Below, one piece after another: positions 22,729-32,700 of a stretch of DNA of 64,000 bases (positions are counted from its first letter, which is position 1; each line of letters opens with the position of its first letter). The stretch is from Marinobacterium iners DSM 11526 (GTDB taxonomy: Bacteria; Pseudomonadota; Gammaproteobacteria; Pseudomonadales; Balneatricaceae): the NCBI RefSeq assembly GCF_900107855.1, contig NZ_FNRJ01000014.1, positions 45,505 through 109,504 of the forward strand, given 5' to 3'. A model generated the notes under the pieces. It saw nothing but the letters and a program-made list of their open reading frames with translations, was not told the DNA's origin and ran no database searches. A program made the translations under genes and the position numbers.

Positions 22729-23133
22729 TCAAAAAATCACGAAAAACATCCAGCTACCATGGCACACCAAAACCACAATACTAAGACAGCGTCTTAACTG
22801 CCGATAATCGCCGTTTTTCACCTGACTGTAGTCGTACCCCCACCAAAGCGCGTAGGCTACAAAAAGCAGCGCAAACGCCAGCGCAACTGGCAACAGCAAG
22901 GCCACCCACCCCAGCAAACTGGGGAGCATGCACAGACAAAGCCGCCAGCTATTGCTCCACTTGTCGTCTTGCAGTGCCACGCCCCAATGAATCCCGCCCA
23001 GAAACGACAGAATTACCGCGCTGTATGACAGGAAGTAAGTAACTGCCCAAGACTGATGCATCAGTACTGTTAACCCGACAAAGGGAATCAAACCGGACAA
23101 ACCAAGTAGATAGGCTGTTTTGTTCATGAGCAT
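22729..23133 (-). CDS. DUF3429 family inner-membrane protein
   Basis: This small polytopic protein of 134 residues has about four or five hydrophobic helices (LLGLSGLIPFVGLTVL, TYFLSYSAVILSFLGGIHWG, LLPVALAFALLFVAYALW). The FLGGIHWG motif with its conserved histidine is typical of DUF3429. Function is unknown. I started at the ATG giving MLMNKTAYLLG; the frame is open 27 codons further upstream, but those residues are polar and overlap the divergent cupin leader. It ends 45 nt from sua5, converging with it. Confidence 0.75.
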   Translation of the reverse strand: MLMNKTAYLLGLSGLIPFVGLTVLMHQSWAVTYFLSYSAVILSFLGGIHWGVALQDDKWSNSWRLCLCMLPSLLGWVALLLPVALAFALLFVAYALWWGYDYSQVKNGDYRQLRRCLSIVVLVCHGSWMFFVIF

Positions 23134-23264
23134 GTTATCAGTGTGTTGGCGTTTATACCGATACGACAGCTGCCGGATTTGGTTCACTCGGTCATGCGGA
23201 AGCCGTATTGTCATGTTGTAGGCTTCTTGCCACCCACCTTATGTTTCTGAGCCAGGACTCTAAC

Positions 23265-23579
23265 GTGCCGAATATATACAACAACATCCTCAGCCAGCTG
23301 CCTGAAGAGGTCTTTTCCAATCTACTAAGCTCGGGCAGCATTCGTATTGAGCGCATTCTGTCCACTGGACAGACTTCACCCGAAACCGGTTGGTATGATC
23401 AACATGAACATGAGTGGGTTATTGTTCTGCAGGGGGCTGGAGAACTAACCTTTGCCAACAGTGATGTCATCAACCTGAAACCGGGCGACTATCTGAATAT
23501 CCCTGCTCACACCCACCACAAAGTGAGCTGGACTGACCCCATGCAGGTCACCGTTTGGCTGGCCGTGTTTTACACATGA
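23265..23579 (+). CDS. small cupin-fold protein
   Basis: This single-domain cupin has 104 residues. The metal-site motifs are visible as HEHEWVIVLQGAGE (first cupin motif, His-X-His and Glu) and PGDYLNIPAHTHHKV (second motif). Small cupins of this type often bind a metal and may act as sugar isomerases, dioxygenases or sensors; the substrate cannot be told. I chose the GTG at 23265 because AGGA lies seven bases upstream and the protein then starts at the conserved region. Its 3' end overlaps the end of the opposite gene by 10 nt. Confidence 0.75.
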   Translation: MPNIYNNILSQLPEEVFSNLLSSGSIRIERILSTGQTSPETGWYDQHEHEWVIVLQGAGELTFANSDVINLKPGDYLNIPAHTHHKVSWTDPMQVTVWLAVFYT

Positions 23580-24370
23580 TGACAAATGCGCTTGAGCCCC
23601 GTGCCCAACAGATCGAAATAGTCCCGAAAGGCTTGATGAACTCTCTGCCGCTGCTCGCCTTGCGGAAACAGCCCAAGGCGAGCCTCTTTTGAAGAACGGC
23701 TACCCTTGACCAGGAAGTGATTACGGATCGGCTGATCCTGCACAAATGCCTCAAAGGCTCGCGCGCACATCTCTTCCGGGAGGCTGTAGTAGAGGCCGTT
23801 CAGCTGCCGGTCCATCGCCATGGAGGCGCGACAGAGCTCGCTGGGGCCTTCACCCGACTGGTCCAGCATGATCGCCTTGAAGCAAGCAAACAGGCAATCA
23901 TTCAAAGGATGCGGCACGGGCGTAGCGTCATGCAACCAGGCTTTCGAGGCAAACATGCCTTTGGGTGCATCACCGAAGCATTTGTCAGCCAGATAGTGAT
24001 CGAGGGCATGGAACCACTCATGTGCAATGCTACCAGGGACCGCATTCTTCGCCAGCGAGAAACAGCGTGTGGACGGTGTGTAATGGGCAGCCACGCCCGG
24101 GCGCCCACCGATACCATACTGAAAAGCCAGCGTACCACGCAGCGAGATAAGTGCCTCAGGTCCATTCAAGATTGTCATCAGGTCACCCAACGCATCGTAG
24201 AAATGGGCTGCGGCCTGTTCGTTTTCGTCTCGTGTTACCCAGCGACCGATTTCAATGGAACGAAAGTCATAACGTTTGCGGATGTCGGCGAAATTGATGA
24301 TTTCACCAAAGCGATGCTCTGGACCACGGCGGTAGAAAGTACGACTGGAATTACGAGGTGCTGCCATCAC
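23570..24370 (-). CDS. CLCA_X-type protein with HExxH (LPD1-like) zinc site
   Basis: The protein has 266 residues. The centre reads VPGSIAHEWFHALDHYL, with HEWFH at residues 117-121, a zinc-metallopeptidase type site. The stretch before it (SLRGTLAFQYGIGGRPGVAAHY) resembles the LPD1 domain of large polyvalent proteins on phages and conjugative elements, where the same GSLAHEWGHALD pattern occurs. Here it is a stand-alone chromosomal gene with no signal peptide, so it is probably cytoplasmic. Proteins of this kind are annotated CLCA_X family; no biochemical role is known to me. A peptidase role is inferred only from the motif. Confidence 0.7.
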   Translation of the reverse strand: MMAAPRNSSRTFYRRGPEHRFGEIINFADIRKRYDFRSIEIGRWVTRDENEQAAAHFYDALGDLMTILNGPEALISLRGTLAFQYGIGGRPGVAAHYTPSTRCFSLAKNAVPGSIAHEWFHALDHYLADKCFGDAPKGMFASKAWLHDATPVPHPLNDCLFACFKAIMLDQSGEGPSELCRASMAMDRQLNGLYYSLPEEMCARAFEAFVQDQPIRNHFLVKGSRSSKEARLGLFPQGEQRQRVHQAFRDYFDLLGTGLKRICHHV

Positions 24371-24529
24371 ATTACTTGCACAAGACCTTAAGACGCCGGA
24401 AAGCCTGCCTGAATATCAAAAGGGTTTCCAGCATTAGAACACGCATACAGCGACCACAGAACTGCGCGCACTTTTGATTCAGGGCCCGCGCCAGCTTTTG
24501 CTGCTTATTTTTGCAGGAGGAACTAAAGA

Positions 24530-27193
24530 TCAACTCAACTCCAAAAGTCGCCTGTGAATGGCTTTGAAATCTCCCCTTTGCGCCAACGCGCTCAACTCTT
24601 CGGCGAAACAAGCACTTTCTGGATGTTGCTTGCCCAGTTGTTCACACCATTCGGTTATATCAGTAACAGCACCCAACTCCAGCCACACTTCCAGCTGTTG
24701 AATGGAATCCTCATTTATAACAATACTTGAGGCCGTCACACTACCTGAAGAATGCGCTTCCGAAGAGTTCGACGCTTGTATGTCAGCCAATCCACACGCA
24801 CGAGCAACCTCATGACGCAGCAGAGCCAGGTCCACCGGCTTGCCCAGCAAGGCGGTGTAACACTCTCCCGTTTCTTGGCGTTCCGGTTGCAAGTACCAGG
24901 TAGCTGATAACAGCAGTACCGGCACCAGAGGGTCTATTGCTCGCGCCGCCTCGAGGACGGCACCACCTGACGCCTTTGGCAAACGATAATCAGTCAGAAT
25001 GATGTCCGGCATTGTGTTCTTAGCCTGCAAAGCATTGATCGCTGACTCCGCGTCGGCGAACGTTACAACTGTAAAGCCTAGCTCTGACAGCTCCATGTAC
25101 AGTAAATGACGAATCTGTTCAGAATCTTCAACCACCCAAGCCTCAAGGCCATCGGCATTATACAAAGGCAACATTCGAGTCGGGCTTTTAAGCACAGCAA
25201 TGCCTGCATCTTCTCTACCCGGTTTGACCGGCACAGTGAAACGCACGCAGGTACCTTTATTTGGCACACTGCTCAAGAAAATATCCCCCCCCATTCGCTC
25301 GACCAACTCTTTGACAATAGCCAGCCCAAGGCCGGTTCCCTCCCCCTTATCAGACACTCGAAAAAGCGGGTCAAACAGCTGATCATGCTCTTCGGCATCT
25401 ATACCACACCCTGTATCTTCAACCTCACACACCAACTGAAGCACGGACCCTTTCTCACTCTCGTGTGTATTCCTATCGTAAATACGAAGCGCAATATCAC
25501 CATTAACCGTATATTTCGCTGCGTTATCCAGCAAATTAAGCAATACCTCACGTAAAAGCGTCTCATCACAGCGAATTACCGACGGAAGTAATTCATCAAC
25601 TTCGAGCTTGAAGTCATTATTATTTTTACCGGCCAAAATACGGCCTTCATGCGAAACATTATTTATAAAAGCATGCAGATATAGATCAACCTCGTTCATT
25701 TCTATCGAGGTAACATCACGTGCATAATCAATCAGACGGTTAATCAGGTTAAGCATATGGCTGGCGCTGTCATAAATGATACGGCTCATTTGACCATTTT
25801 TACCTTGCTCCGTACTCAACAGCTGTGAATATCCCATAATGGAAGTCAGTGGTGACTTCAGATCATGTGTCACACGGCTTAGAAATTTTGTTTTTGATGC
25901 ATCCGCCTTGTGCGCAGCGTCAAGCGCCTGATTCAATTCCTGTGTCCGCTGAGCCACCGCCCGCTCGAGGCGATCACGCTCGGCCTTTTCACTCTCACGC
26001 AGCTGCAACTCCAGCATGCGCCCATACTCACGCTGCTTAAGCACGTAGATCAACAGCAGCCCCACAATCACCATAATCTCAATGCCGATTCTGGCCAGAG
26101 AAAAACTTAAGCTATAGTGAATATTGAGGGCAAAGCTCATAATAAGGAGTGTTGTGACCAGCCAGTTCAGTGACAATAACCCGATTAGAAAGGGTTGCCA
26201 CCTCGCTGAAATTTTTATCGCTGCAGGCACAATACACAGCCATAATAATGCAAAAAAAATGTGTACTCCTGATGCAAGCCTGCGTACGGCAACGCCATCA
26301 AGAAAGAAACCTGTTACCGAAGCCAAAAACGTTACACCCAAAACACCTATTGGCACCCAGCGCCAGTATGGATGTTTGTTAAGTCCCAGAAAAAAGACAC
26401 TGACTGCTATAAAAAGAGACTTCTCGAGCAAAGAACTCATAAAACGAATATTTAGGCCGATATCCGACTGCTCCGAGAACAACAGGTAACTGATATAGCC
26501 CTCTTTTTCAGCTTCAAGAACAAATAGAGCCAACATCCAACAGGCAAGCAATAAGTAGTGCAGGTTATGTTGCAACAGCAGCACAACAAAAAGCGTCAGT
26601 ACAATGGCAAACAGAACGGAGTGCTTTTGATACCTGTCACGCTCAGCAATAACAAAGTCAACGGGGTTCCAGCTTGTAATCACCAAAGCAGGGCGATGAT
26701 TTGAGCGTACATGCAGCAACAACAATACTTGCTCTTTGGCGTTCAGGCTGACAGGTACAACCGCCCGAGTCGTCTTGATTTCTCGACTTTCAACAGGAAC
26801 ATCAGCGCCTATGCGCCAATGCCCGACAGTTTGCCTGGTGTCCGGTACCAACAGCCATGCATCGATTTCATCCAAAGCCCAAGGGGAAATTTCCAGCCAG
26901 CGATATAACGGCATATCACTGTCATTACTCAACACCACCCGCAGCCAAATTGACGATTGTTCACGTGGGGCAGCCAGTATCGCAGGAGTATCCTCAACCG
27001 GCACCCAAGACGCTTCATCAAGAATCTGGTAAGGCTCATGGCGCTCGCCATAGGCCACATCCAACACTTGCATCATGCTAGCCAGATTGGTTTTTGAATC
27101 CTGAACACTTAAATCCAGAACCGACTCTGCCCTAGCAAGCAGCGGTGCCAGCAGCAGGATACAAAACAGTCCTATCACGCGTACCAAAAGCAT
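24530..27193 (-). CDS. 7TMR-DISM hybrid histidine kinase with receiver domain
   Basis: This membrane sensor kinase has 887 residues. An N-terminal signal peptide (1-22) is followed by a periplasmic 7TMR-DISM extracellular domain (about 30-185), seven hydrophobic helices (about 190-385) and a coiled-coil linker. The kinase core has the H-box THDLKSP with His443, the N-box NLLDNAAKYT near 553-562, DTGCGI near 593-598 and GTGLGLAI near 619-626. A receiver domain follows with the phosphate acceptor Asp735 in LTDYRLPK. The last ~100 residues have no recognised domain. It starts 8 nt after the AraC-type response regulator, so the two form an operon and probably a phosphorelay. 7TMR-DISM domains are thought to sense carbohydrates or other small ligands; the ligand here is unknown. 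Confidence 0.92.
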   Translation of the reverse strand: MLLVRVIGLFCILLLAPLLARAESVLDLSVQDSKTNLASMMQVLDVAYGERHEPYQILDEASWVPVEDTPAILAAPREQSSIWLRVVLSNDSDMPLYRWLEISPWALDEIDAWLLVPDTRQTVGHWRIGADVPVESREIKTTRAVVPVSLNAKEQVLLLLHVRSNHRPALVITSWNPVDFVIAERDRYQKHSVLFAIVLTLFVVLLLQHNLHYLLLACWMLALFVLEAEKEGYISYLLFSEQSDIGLNIRFMSSLLEKSLFIAVSVFFLGLNKHPYWRWVPIGVLGVTFLASVTGFFLDGVAVRRLASGVHIFFALLWLCIVPAAIKISARWQPFLIGLLSLNWLVTTLLIMSFALNIHYSLSFSLARIGIEIMVIVGLLLIYVLKQREYGRMLELQLRESEKAERDRLERAVAQRTQELNQALDAAHKADASKTKFLSRVTHDLKSPLTSIMGYSQLLSTEQGKNGQMSRIIYDSASHMLNLINRLIDYARDVTSIEMNEVDLYLHAFINNVSHEGRILAGKNNNDFKLEVDELLPSVIRCDETLLREVLLNLLDNAAKYTVNGDIALRIYDRNTHESEKGSVLQLVCEVEDTGCGIDAEEHDQLFDPLFRVSDKGEGTGLGLAIVKELVERMGGDIFLSSVPNKGTCVRFTVPVKPGREDAGIAVLKSPTRMLPLYNADGLEAWVVEDSEQIRHLLYMELSELGFTVVTFADAESAINALQAKNTMPDIILTDYRLPKASGGAVLEAARAIDPLVPVLLLSATWYLQPERQETGECYTALLGKPVDLALLRHEVARACGLADIQASNSSEAHSSGSVTASSIVINEDSIQQLEVWLELGAVTDITEWCEQLGKQHPESACFAEELSALAQRGDFKAIHRRLLELS

Positions 27194-27200
27194 GACACTC

Positions 27201-27992
27201 TCACTGCACTGGACAAGCCTGACGAAAAGCCGAAGGGGTTGTGCCGAAACGCTCTTTAAAGGCAGTGGAGAAGTTCGCACTTCCACTGAAGCCGACCCGG
27301 CAGGCAATCTCGCCAACGGATAATGCCGTGTTGCGCAGCAATTGACATGCCTCTTTCATACGTTCCTCTCGAAGATACTCAAAAACAGTCATTCCGGAAC
27401 AATGTTTGAAAGCGGCATTCAAACGCTTAGTGTTGGTGCCTGTCAGGCGCGCCAACTCCTGAATACCGGGCGCATCATCAAGGCTGCGCAACAGATACAC
27501 CCGGGCACTGTGAAAGAGGACAGAATACAGATTGCCATCATTATTGCTGACTTCGCTCACCGTTCCAGGTACACCCATCACATCCGTAAAATGCTGAGGG
27601 CTTTGGATCAGACGATTCCGCAGGTGGACCGACAGTCGCAACCGTACCTCGTCAAAACTGAAAGGTTTTCCAATAAAATCCACAGCTCCAGCCAGCAATC
27701 CCTGCACCCGCTGTTCGGTACCGGAGAAAGCAGACAGAAAAATAACCGGAACCTGGGCTGTAGCTGGATCACCATTTAACGCTTTACATGCCGCAAAACC
27801 ATCGCAACGCGGCATATCCACATCCATCAAAATCAGGTCTGGCGACAGCAGTTTGGCTTTATGGACACCATCGACACCATCATGCGCATGATAGAGGCGA
27901 CAACCATATTGTTGCAGATAGGTTGAGATAAGCATCCGCTCCGCTTCAGCGTCATCGATCACCAGTATCCTTTTTCCCTTCAGCACATCCAT
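27201..27992 (-). CDS. Response regulator with AraC-type DNA-binding domain
   Basis: The protein has 263 residues. A receiver domain at about 1-125 has VIDDAEAER and the phosphate acceptor Asp57 in LILMDVDMPRCDG, with Lys near 108 in IGKPFS. The C-terminal AraC-family domain (about 165-260) has both helix-turn-helix units: GIQELARLTGTNTKRLNAAFK and the second one ending with the signature GFSGSANFSTAFKERFGTTPSAFR. It lies just upstream of the hybrid kinase, its likely partner. Two direct repeats upstream of the gene look like its own binding sites. Confidence 0.9.
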   Translation of the reverse strand: MDVLKGKRILVIDDAEAERMLISTYLQQYGCRLYHAHDGVDGVHKAKLLSPDLILMDVDMPRCDGFAACKALNGDPATAQVPVIFLSAFSGTEQRVQGLLAGAVDFIGKPFSFDEVRLRLSVHLRNRLIQSPQHFTDVMGVPGTVSEVSNNDGNLYSVLFHSARVYLLRSLDDAPGIQELARLTGTNTKRLNAAFKHCSGMTVFEYLREERMKEACQLLRNTALSVGEIACRVGFSGSANFSTAFKERFGTTPSAFRQACPVQ

Positions 27993-28080
27993 TCCATACG
28001 CCCAACCGAATTACGTTCATGCTTGTGTTGTCGGCAATCATCGCACACAAACGAGCGTTTCATGTAATCAACCTATATTT

Positions 28081-28116
28081 TTTCCCTCTGGCAAAAGACT
28101 TACCCATCGGGCAAAA
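28081..28116 (-). promoter_or_regulatory. tandem 20-bp-period direct repeats, candidate AraC-type operator
   Basis: On the plus strand GGCAAAA occurs at 28090-28096 and 28110-28116, exactly 20 bp apart, each preceded by CCC. Written on the minus strand, both units read TTTTGCC followed by a GA-containing core and GGG. They lie 89 nt upstream of the response-regulator start, next to an A/T-rich TATAGG element (28073-28078). Two direct repeats about two helical turns apart fit AraC-type binding. Confidence 0.45.
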
Positions 28117-28210
28117 ACCGAACCTATTCTATAACAAAACCAATGCTGCTAATGGGCATGACGACTACAATCAGCACGGCAACACCTGCTTTTCATGAAC
28201 GCCTGACAGC

Positions 28211-29425
28211 TCAGGTACCATAAAGCCCTGCCAACGCGGCGCTTGTCCAGCTGCAACTCTCCAGATAGTAACGATTCAAGCGGATCACCGCTCTATCGGT
28301 CGTCGCTCCCAATGCAGCACCTTCAAAGGCAATCACCAGCTTTAAAACTTTGCCAAGGTTTCCTGTGCGCAGCATCAGTGCACGCTTGATCGCGTCACTC
28401 AAGGGCAACTGTTCACACACGGACTCCAGACTTTCGCTCAACATCAAGTCTGCCATCGACAGCAATCCCACCATAAATGCGGCATCAGGGTCATCATTGA
28501 ATTCACCGGCCGCCAGTCGCAGACACATGGCAGCCCGCGTCAAAGCCTGTGGTAACAACAGCATATTGCACGGATCATCGTTTGCGAGCACCAGCGTGGT
28601 GACCAGTGTGCGCAGCCGATCGATACCCAACAGAAGTATTGCCTGGCGCAAACTGCTGATAGTATTGGCGCGCTTGCAATGCGCTGAATTGATCATTCGC
28701 AGCAGGCGTACACACAACTGTGGTTCATGTGCCAGCAGTTGCTCGATCCTGTCATAATCCACTTCCGGGTGTTGCAGCTCGCTTAGTATCTGCAACTGCG
28801 CCTCTCGATGCCCCTCCCGCTTGACTGCCGTTTTCCGTTTGACTTCAGGCCGTGCATAGAAGTACCCCTGAAACAGGGTAAACCCCTGCAATTTGCAGGA
28901 CTCAAACGTTGCCAGATCTTCCACCTTTTCCGCCAGCAAGGTGATGCCCCGCGCCCGGTATTCATCCAGGTCGCGCTCTTTGAAGGTCTGATTGAGCATA
29001 TCCAGCTTGATAATATCCGCCAACTCCAGCAACGGTCGTGTGGCCGGTGTCAGTTCAAAATCATCAAGCGCCAGCGCATACCCCCGCGCCTTAAGCCCTT
29101 GCAACGCCGCAAGCACCTCGGAGTCGCCTTCAACACTTTCCAGCACCTCGATTACAACCTGTTCTGGATTCGGTGGCAGCAACTCCGGCTGTAACAGCCA
29201 GTCACGTGGTGCATTGAAAAACAGTTTGCGACTGCCACACAGTGATTCAATACCGGTTTCGTAGAAGGCCGCATTACAAGCCCTCGCTGTGGCCATCATC
29301 TGATCATCTATAATCGCAGTATTTGCATTTGCACTGGCCCGATAGAGCAACTCATCTGCCACATGCCTCATGCGCGCATCACAAATAGGCTGCAGAGCTA
29401 TGCAATAGTGTTGACTGGACGACAT
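28211..29425 (-). CDS. EAL-HDOD signalling protein, probably not a phosphodiesterase
   Basis: The protein has 404 residues. The N-terminal half (1-200) aligns with an EAL domain: DELLYR takes the place of the EALLR signature, and LDDFELTP and IIKLDMLNQ follow. The catalytic Glu and several metal ligands are therefore replaced, so hydrolysis of cyclic di-GMP is unlikely. The C-terminal half is an HDOD domain (ILSELQHPEVDYDRIEQLLAHEPQLCVRLLRMINSA). Proteins with this YuxH-like layout are usually scaffolds or regulators in c-di-GMP networks. It is transcribed alone, with a 218-nt gap to the response regulator. Confidence 0.85.
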   Translation of the reverse strand: MSSSQHYCIALQPICDARMRHVADELLYRASANANTAIIDDQMMATARACNAAFYETGIESLCGSRKLFFNAPRDWLLQPELLPPNPEQVVIEVLESVEGDSEVLAALQGLKARGYALALDDFELTPATRPLLELADIIKLDMLNQTFKERDLDEYRARGITLLAEKVEDLATFESCKLQGFTLFQGYFYARPEVKRKTAVKREGHREAQLQILSELQHPEVDYDRIEQLLAHEPQLCVRLLRMINSAHCKRANTISSLRQAILLLGIDRLRTLVTTLVLANDDPCNMLLLPQALTRAAMCLRLAAGEFNDDPDAAFMVGLLSMADLMLSESLESVCEQLPLSDAIKRALMLRTGNLGKVLKLVIAFEGAALGATTDRAVIRLNRYYLESCSWTSAALAGLYGT

Positions 29426-29752
29426 AAGCTGATGCCTGAACGAATGTTAGACGTAAACCAGCCTTAATCATAAAGGAAGTCCCTGATCGGAACTTTGGAG
29501 GCAAAGCCAACAGGTTTGCTCAAGGCGACTTTTGCTTGTGTAAATTTTCAACCAAGTTCTGCTTACTTCAAACGCTTACACATGCTCTTAACACTATGCG
29601 GATGGATTAATTTGAGTGGCACGGTCCTTGCCCCGGACAGAATCCAAAATGAGTCGTTCAAGCAAACGTTTTCGCCCTCAATAAAACAGGCATTTCATTG
29701 CTCGATGGTAGATTCTTGAGTTGATAATTCGAACTCAGTAGGACTACACGCC
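29426..29752. other. intergenic region upstream of the large surface protein
   Basis: These 327 nt separate two divergent genes. A 24-base hairpin-forming stretch with two bulged G residues lies at 29498-29521. I see no convincing promoter and no complete riboswitch. A 74-codon frame in this gap has no conserved look and is not annotated. Confidence 0.35.
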
Positions 29753-32700
29753 ATGACGAAATGCCTCCATTCGATCTTGGAAAAATCAACTGCTTGTCCA
29801 CATGACATGCGATCAAGCTCTGCAAAAAGATCCGAAGGGATTACCAAACGGTTGCCTAAACTATTGCGGCAAGCCGCCCTATTAATTCCTCTTACCGCTA
29901 CCGCTGGTGTTGCGACTGCCTCTGACCTGGTTTTGGACTCGGTTATTGTTGGCAACCCCTCACAAGTTAGGGCAAGCGAAGAGGTAAACTATGAGGTCAG
30001 CCTGCGAAACAGCTTGAACGCAACAACAGCCGAGAATGTCGTCCTCACGATCAACCTGCCGGGAACTGCTGAATACATTGGGCATTCGGTGGCAGGCTCA
30101 ACTGATAGTTGTAGTCATAACAGTGGCGTCCTGACTTGTAACCTTGATGATATCCCTTATTCCGTCGCGGTTGACACGACTGTTAATGTACAGACACGCA
30201 TCACAGCCTCAACCCCCAACAGCGTAACCTACTCATCTAATGTTGCAGCCAGCACCGAAACTGCGGGCACCAATGACCAGGGCTCACGCAACGTGAGTGT
30301 TGCAAGCGGTACGGATTTGGAAATGCTGCTAACAGGTGACGCATCGGTGATGTCGGGCGGCGTAGTGACCTACGTCGCATCCATAGAAAACCACGGCCCA
30401 GACACCGCCCCCTCTCCACGCGCGGTGATTACACTATCACCCGATGTAACACGCACTGGTGGCCTTCCTGCGGGTTGTACACAGAGCAACCAGGTCATCA
30501 CGTGCACCAGCGGTACGGCATTGTCCAACGGAAACACCTGGTCGATTGGAAACATCACCGCCATCGTCACACCCTCCAGTGGTAACGTTTCAACCACGGG
30601 TTCAGCCAGCTTCAACAACGGTACAGGGTTTGACGGTATTTCCAGCAACAATACCAAGACAGTGCTCACCGAAGCGACACCGGGGAGCGACCTTCGTGTC
30701 GAGATGACCCGTGTTGGATCAGGCACAATTGTCCAGTTTGATACGGTACAAGTCCGTTTGCGGCCAATTTATTCAGGCCAGGACCCGAGCAACCTATCAA
30801 TGGTTGCAACCATTGATTCTAGCTTTGGGATCCAACAGGCTCCGAACTTTACCCAAAACGGCTGGAATTGCGCAGTAGCAGGACAACAGATCACCTGCAG
30901 CAGAACCTCCGGAGGTGGCGGTGACAACGTTGCTAACTATCAGATCGGCGATGTGCTGATCGACTTGGAGGCGCTCAGCTCGGGAGCAAACTTGCAAAGC
31001 AATACCGTTGTTTCTTCTGGTGGTTTGAGTCCAGACGCCATCCCAAGCAACGACACCGCGACGCTAGCTCTTACCGTCGCAGCGCCAAGTTTCAACCTTC
31101 AAGGCTTCAAAACCGGCCCGTCTGTGAACGAGTCACTGCGTGTGGTAAACGGCGAAACGTTCACCTACAGATTACGCGCACGCAACGACAGCAATATTCC
31201 GTTCCGCGGTGAGCTGCGCATGACCGATACACTGCCAGCGGGCATAGAGGTTACAGCTATCAATGCGAACGGCTGGGCGTGTACGCCCTCCACCACTCCA
31301 GTTACAGGCTCGGCTTCAATTGTTTGTAACCGGGATTACTCTGGCACACCTTTGGCGAGTGGTACTAATGCACCTGACGTGACCCTGACTGCGAGAGTGG
31401 TGACCGAAGGCGGCCCGTATCAAAACCAGATGTGCGTGAGCTACCACAACGTGCCGGCAGGCGTCGTTTATCCCACTGAATCAAATGGCGATGCCACCAG
31501 CGGCGATAACTGCCAAACGCATACCGGAGTAAGCGGCTACCAGGCTGTAGATAGTGCCGATCTATCTGTTGCGAAAACAGCATCGCCGGCCTCGGTTGCA
31601 GCGGGTGAGGTATTGACCTATACGCTGGAGTTGGTAAATGCAGGTACTGCTAATGCCACAAATGTAACCCTGAGCGATGCCTTTCCCGACCTGTTTACCG
31701 GGCACACATCTGGACAGAGCTATCTTGGCGCCACATTGCTTTCCTCTGGAAATACAACTGTCGCTAGTCTCGACGATATTTGTGGAACCAGTCATCAGAG
31801 CGGCAATGCCGGTAGCCATACACTGAACTGCACATTTCCGACAGTTCCGGTGTGTACTCAGGGTAGTGATTGTGCACGCATTGAGATTCAAGTACGCCCC
31901 CTTGGCAATACCAGCAACGCCGACCCGTTAACCAGAGTCAACAACGAGGCCTGCGCGTACTCTGCGAGCACCGCTGACTCAGACTTCAGCAACAACTGTG
32001 GCTCGGCGTCTAGCGAAATTACTGCAAAAGCCGACATTTCTGTCGTCAAAACAGCCGCTTGGCTTGAGGACCCTGAGCCCATCGCGGCAGGTACAAACCT
32101 GACGTATACCATCACGGTTCGCAACCCTGCAGCCTCGTCGGCTTCTGGTGCAGCCAACGTTGAGCTGGAAGAAACTCTTCCTGAAGACGTGACTTTTGTT
32201 TCCGCAACCCCAACTGTAGGTAGCTGCTCCGCTCCCACCTCTGAGACCGTGATTAATTCCGGTAACAATACATTTAGCTGTGACCTGGGTACGTTGGCAC
32301 GGAATGCATCACAAACGGTAGAAGTTGTCGTGCGCCCCAACCATGGAACACAGGGCAACACGCTACAAAATGATGTTGCAGTGTCCACCGACACTCCTGA
32401 GTGGGACAGCACCAACAATACCTCTTTCGCCACCACGGACGTTGCCGTGGCACGTGTCGATCTGGTCAGCACCCAGCGTGACAACGAAAGTACGCTTGGA
32501 GAGGTCGCCATCGGAGATGAGGTTGTCTACACCCTGCGCACGGTAAACCGTGGTCCATCCGTCGCCGAAGATGTCAAACTCTACACCGTGCTGCCAACCT
32601 CTGGCCTGTCGTTTGTCCGTTTCGAATATGAAGACGCCAACAACGGCAATGCAATCACGCCTGGGCTGCCGGCGGGTGTATCGTGCACCAGTCAACCCAA

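Noticed and set aside
29494..29530. GGAGGCAAAGCC in the leader of the DUF11 gene, reminiscent of the c-di-GMP-I (GEMM) riboswitch
   Set aside because: The upstream AAACC half with the GNRA loop and the second stem with its GGGTTGCC-like part are not found at the right distances; the stretch folds only as a single bulged hairpin.
31888..32511. 207-codon frame on the minus strand within the DUF11 gene
   Set aside because: It is an antisense shadow of repeat-coding DNA; the protein is Ser/Val/Leu-rich with no domain, and the plus-strand frame is continuous through it.
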